Shown: positions 60,586 to 64,000 of the stretch, in pieces
How the letters are laid out: the number at the start of each line of letters is the position of its first letter
Position numbering within the stretch: position 1 is the first letter of the stretch
Source of the DNA: DASUHT01 sp038230835
Lineage (GTDB): Bacteria > Actinomycetota > Thermoleophilia > Gaiellales > JAICJC01
Length of the DNA: 64,000 bases
NCBI GenBank assembly: GCA_038230835.1
Contig: JBBRMM010000004.1
Coordinates: 180,166 to 244,165, forward strand
Direction: 5' to 3'
Notes under the pieces: generated by a model
What the model saw: the letters and a program-made list of their open reading frames with translations, nothing else
Told to the model about the DNA's origin: nothing
The model's database searches: none
Position numbers and translations under genes: made by a program

Positions 60586-61122
60586 ATGTCGGCACCGGCA
60601 GGCTGTTCGAGCGGCGGCTCGGCGTCGCAACCGAGCACCGCGGTTTCGACCATCCGCACGGTGACCGTGCTGCCGAAATCGGGCACCGTCCGTTTGGGCG
60701 GACGCATCTACACGGTGGCCGACGTCGGTCAGGCGCTGCAACTGGACGACATCTCCGTCCGGCTGAGGTCGATCGGTTGGCGCCACTCGGTGCACGTCAA
60801 GGTGATCCCTCCGGGCACCACCGAGTACGCCGTGGTCACGGTCACCCTGACCAACAGAGCGGCCGCCATCAACCGGGTCGGGCTGACGCAGTTCTGGCTG
60901 CTGGACGCCAACCTCCACCCGTTCCTCGCAGCCGTCGGCGCCGGGGTGCCGCGGCCGCTGGTCGGTCTGGCGATCGCAGCGGGCGGCACCGTCACCGGTC
61001 AGCTGGTGTTCCCGGTGCCTGCGCGCTTCGGCAACGGCACCCTGCTCGTGTACCAGTTCGCCGACGCCGCCGCCGTCGTGAAGGCGACACACGTCGGCGT
61101 CGCCCGCTTCGGCTCGGACTGA
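60586..61122 (+). CDS. DUF4352-like (telokin-like) secreted protein or lipoprotein
   Basis: At least 178 residues. Immunoglobulin-like DUF4352 pattern EYAVVTVTLTNRAAAINRVG, TQFWLLDANLHPFLAAVG and VTGQLVFPVPARFGNGTLL. The ATG at 60586 has only a short leader (MSAPAGCSSGG); the frame upstream (LIALCLGALT) would give a full lipoprotein signal, probably with a non-ATG start inside the fusion gene end. Cell-surface role unclear. Confidence 0.7.
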   Translation: MSAPAGCSSGGSASQPSTAVSTIRTVTVLPKSGTVRLGGRIYTVADVGQALQLDDISVRLRSIGWRHSVHVKVIPPGTTEYAVVTVTLTNRAAAINRVGLTQFWLLDANLHPFLAAVGAGVPRPLVGLAIAAGGTVTGQLVFPVPARFGNGTLLVYQFADAAAVVKATHVGVARFGSD

Positions 61123-61135
61123 CCGGGCCTGACCG

Positions 61136-62376
61136 CACGAAGATCGCGGTGGACTTCCAGTCCCGGCCGGTCATGGCGGCGCTCACTGCCCGCGTGACCC
61201 AGGCCTGGCCGTCGCTGACCAGCGCTGGAGGATGCTCGGAGTTGGCCTCGTTGGGCACCAGCCAGGACACCGCCGGGAGGGTGCCGGCGCGAGCGTCGGC
61301 GAAGTAGTTGGTGGAGTTCTGAATGTTGCCCTGCTGGCCGTCCTGCCGCACCGTCGTGAACCGCGGCAGAGGGTTCCAGATCGACGGGGTGGCGGCGTTC
61401 AGAGGTTCGTGAACACAGCTCATCGCACCGCTCGCGCAGTCCGGTGTGAGCCCAGACGACACGTAGTACTTCCAGCTCACGTGGTGCCTGTGGAGCAGGT
61501 ACGTGATGTCCGTCCAGCCGTACTGGGGGTCGGTCGGCGAGCGGTGCACCGCACCCGGATTGACGAGGTCGGTGGTGCACGTCATGGGCAGGAACGGCGA
61601 CAGGCAGCGGGCCGACCAGCCGGACACCATGTACAGGTGGGCGGGCTCGCTCCAGCCGAAGTTGGGCTCGAACAGGTGGTCCTGGAGCACGAAGTTGTGT
61701 GCGTAGGCCCAGTAGTTGGGGATCTCGCGCTGGTCGTGATATCCCATCACGTCGGGGTTCTCGGGCTGGAACGAGCATTGTGGGTCGTTGACGACGCCGC
61801 GCCCCAGACAGCCCAGGTGGCCGCTCTCGGCCTGGCCGATGAAGCCGTCCATGTGCCCACCGTCGATGTCAGCGGTGGCGGACGCGGCCGAGTGCGGGCC
61901 GCCGAAGTTCATGTCCGCGACATTGTGGTAGGGCTTTACGCACGCTCCGCTGCTCGGGTCGGGGGCGCACACCGTCGGCACGCCGTCCTGCATCGGATCC
62001 CGTCAGCCCCGGGGAAGGTGCCGAAATACGAGTCGAACGAGCGGTTCTCCTGGTTGATGAAGATCACGTGCTTGATCTTGTGGATGCCCAACGGCCTGAC
62101 CACGGTTGGAGGGCCGCCGCCGGTGTCGGCAGGCGGCTGGGTGTTCGCAGTCGCACCAAAGCCGAGGGAAGGGCTGTGCTGCACGTCGGCGCCTGAGCGC
62201 ATGCCCGACGCGGACGCCGCCGGCAGGGAGGCGCTGGTGGCGGGCACGACGACGCCTCCGCTGAGGCTGCTCGACCACTCCCCGGGGGGCGGCTGCGAGT
62301 CGGCGGCGATGCGGCTCTGGAACAGGGAGATCCCGGCCAGCGAAGGCGTGACCACGACCAGGCAGGCCAGGATCAT
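61136..62376 (-). pseudogene. Phospholipase C / phosphoesterase, frameshifted and truncated
   Basis: Signal peptide, then IKHVIFINQENRSFDSYFGT and FPGADGI in one frame; the homologous run continues (VPTVCAPDPSSGACVKPYHN, GGHMDGFIGQAESGH) in another frame. The switch is at 61994-62003 (GGATCC; one base appears missing). The end, GRDWKSTAIFV, stops where family members go on with WDDWGGFYDH and about 140 more residues including active-site histidines. So both ends of the function are lost: a decaying gene. Confidence 0.82.
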
Positions 62377-62459
62377 GGCAACGAATTACACAGACCGAGA
62401 GTGCGCGGGTCGCGACGGGCGACATTCACCCTGCGTGATCGGCCGCGGGAAGGCCGAAT

Positions 62460-63758
62460 TCAGGCCGGCGGCAGTTCCCGCGCCAACAGATCGTCAATCG
62501 TTTCGCGGCGCACGATGAGCCGCGCCTCGCCTTCTGCAACCATGACGGCGGCGGCTCGCGGCAGTGCGTTGTAGGTGGATGCCATGCTGGCCGAGTACGC
62601 CCCGGTGGCGGGCACGACCAGCACGTCGCCGGATCGCAGGGCCGGCAGCCGGATGTCCTCGATCAGGACGTCGCCCGATTCGCAGTGCTTGCCCGCGATG
62701 GTGTAGGTCACCTCGGCGGGCGCGTCGGCCCGATCGGCCACCATCGCCTGGTAACGAGCGCCGTACAGGGCGGGTCGCGGGTTGTCGGACATGCCCCCGT
62801 CCACAGCGGCGTAGGTGACCCCGCCCGGGGTGCATTTGGTCGCACCGACCGTGTACAGGGTGACACCGGCCGGTCCTGCGATCGAACGCCCGGGCTCGAC
62901 GATCAGTTCGGGCAGTGGCAGGCCCCGGGCGAGCATCGCCTCGGACACGGCAAGCGCGGTGCGCTCGATCGACGATCGCACCTCGGGCGCGTCCTCGCGG
63001 TCGGTGTGGGCGATCGCCAGCCCACCGCCCAGATCGAGCACTCCCAGATCGCCCAGGCCGTGCTCGTCGATGAACTCGGCCAGCCAGCCCACCGCCTCCA
63101 GGTAGGTGCGCAGGTCGCGGATCTGCGAGCCGAGGTGCACGTGCAGGCCCCGCGGATCGAGGTGGCCGAGCCCGGCGGCGCGGTCGAGCGCGTCGAGCGC
63201 CGCCGCCGGCGCAAACCCGAACTTGGACGCGGCATGCCCGGTGACGATCTTGTGATGGGTGTCGGCCTCTATCCCCGGCGTCACCCGCGTCAGGATCGGC
63301 TGGACACGGCCGGCCGCTCGGGCCAGCCGCTCGATCTGATCCAGCTCGTCGACGTGGTCGACCACCACCAGGCCCGCGCCGACCCCGATCGCCGACGCCA
63401 GGTCGGCATCGGACTTGTTGTTGCCGTGGACGACGAGGCTCGTCGGATCGGCTCCCGCGGCAAGCGCCAGCGCCAGCTCGCCCTCCGAAGCGACGTCAGC
63501 GCCGAGCCCGCAGTCGAGCACCTCGCGCAGCACTCCGACGGTGGAATTCGCCTTGCAGGCGAAGACCACTCGCGCCCGGCCGGGGTAGGCCTCGAGACCG
63601 TCCAGGTACGCGCCGGCCAGCGCGTGCAGGGTGGCCCGGTCGTAGACGTGCAGCGGTGTTCCGAACCGGCCGGCGAGCTCGGCCAGGTCGGCACCGCCCA
63701 CCCGCAGCCGGCCGTCGACGACCTCGGCGGTGTCGGGAAGCACGCCCATCGCGGGCAA
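62460..63758 (-). CDS. lysA: Diaminopimelate decarboxylase
   Basis: 432 residues, PLP fold III. PLP lysine Lys69 in VFACKANSTV, HGNNKSDADL, GGGLAIAHTDRED-like loop, EPGRSIAGPAGVTLY, and Cys in GKHCESGDVL from the other subunit. Last step of lysine synthesis. A second Met at residue 4 may be the true start. Confidence 0.95.
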   Translation of the reverse strand: MPAMGVLPDTAEVVDGRLRVGGADLAELAGRFGTPLHVYDRATLHALAGAYLDGLEAYPGRARVVFACKANSTVGVLREVLDCGLGADVASEGELALALAAGADPTSLVVHGNNKSDADLASAIGVGAGLVVVDHVDELDQIERLARAAGRVQPILTRVTPGIEADTHHKIVTGHAASKFGFAPAAALDALDRAAGLGHLDPRGLHVHLGSQIRDLRTYLEAVGWLAEFIDEHGLGDLGVLDLGGGLAIAHTDREDAPEVRSSIERTALAVSEAMLARGLPLPELIVEPGRSIAGPAGVTLYTVGATKCTPGGVTYAAVDGGMSDNPRPALYGARYQAMVADRADAPAEVTYTIAGKHCESGDVLIEDIRLPALRSGDVLVVPATGAYSASMASTYNALPRAAAVMVAEGEARLIVRRETIDDLLARELPPA

Positions 63759-64000
63759 GCTACCAGCGGCCTGAACATTTCTGGGCCAGACCGGTCATTG
63801 CAGCCTCGGAAGGCGTGTAAAAACAGTGTGCCGGATGTGTGCCCCGGTCCGTACGGGGTCTGACCCCGGGGTGGGGTGGGGTGGGGTGGGGTGGGGTGGT
63901 ACGAACCAGTGCCAGGCCCGTGCCGTCGCCGACCAGCATTGCCGACCTCACCTCACGCTGCGCGGGCTCCCCAGCCGCGTCGCGGTCCAGCGCTCTCCGC
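63759..64000. other. Intergenic end of the window
   Basis: Contains the lysA upstream region and repeat copy 4; TGCCAGGCCCGTGCC follows the repeat at about 63911-63925. The bases after that show no gene start I can support. Confidence 0.5.
63843..63900 (-). repeat. Dispersed intergenic repeat, copy 4 with G-tract tail
   Basis: Reverse orientation: CCCGGTCCGTACGGGGTCTG, then ACCCCGGGGT followed by five more GGGGT units (to 63899). Six consecutive GGGG runs could form a G-quadruplex. Confidence 0.85.

Overview
The window is very GC-rich and tightly packed. Genes often overlap by four bases (GTGA or ATGA), and many have a TAnnnT -10 box only 6-11 bases before the start codon, as expected for leaderless mRNAs. 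Gene content and order (mfd-PrsA-like-mazG-eno-pyk-ftsB-DUF501; glmU-prs-L25/CTC-pth; metG-tatD-rsmA-ispE; AddAB-type recombination nuclease; LCP and ROK genes) suggest a chromosomal segment of an actinobacterium, perhaps of the Thermoleophilia. The class is an inference. No phage, plasmid, CRISPR or transposase gene was seen.

Layout. 1-10 kb: end of a Kup potassium transporter; a five-gene minus-strand operon (MFS transporter with a cyclic-nucleotide-binding tail, ECF-like sigma factor, an 85-residue protein whose second half resembles RiPP leader peptides of the NHLP clan, a cytosolic-type subtilase, a GAF protein); a formate/nitrite channel; a sulfite-oxidase-family molybdoenzyme; GFA and methyltransferase genes. 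10-20 kb: initiator tRNA, ppx, tRNA-Leu, several secreted proteins (one interrupted by an in-frame TAG), SGNH hydrolase, PhyH dioxygenase, a frameshifted DUF3891 gene, trxB and small zinc-ribbon proteins. 20-27.4 kb: nth, addA-like and addB-like genes. 27.4-28 kb: a gene-free stretch with GC-rich repeats and a hairpin (MITE-like) element. 28-32 kb: phosphodiesterase, 7Fe-type ferredoxin, and a ccdA-ccmH-tlpA cytochrome c/thiol cluster. 32-42.5 kb: central metabolism, division and repair (DUF501, ftsB, pyk, eno, mazG, PrsA-like foldase, mfd). 42.5-48.4 kb: M20 dipeptidase, a second MITE-like element, pth, L25/CTC, prs, glmU, tRNA-Gln. 48-55 kb: aldo/keto reductase, ispE, rsmA, tatD, metG, an AbrB-type regulator, rsmI. 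55-64 kb: cell-envelope genes (ROK kinase, LCP ligase, glycosyltransferase, deacetylase-flippase fusion, DUF4352 lipoprotein), a CIRCE-like operator before an FmdB gene, a decayed phospholipase C gene, and lysA.

The best candidate for an undescribed system is the operon at 1552-5520: sigma factor, leader-like small protein, subtilase and GAF sensor, translationally linked in most places and following a transporter with a cyclic-nucleotide-binding domain. Other points of interest are two divergent gene pairs sharing one symmetric -10 box (32312-32318 and 55838-55844), a MITE-like element whose ends supply the stop codons of both flanking convergent genes (44273-44497), and three broken genes.
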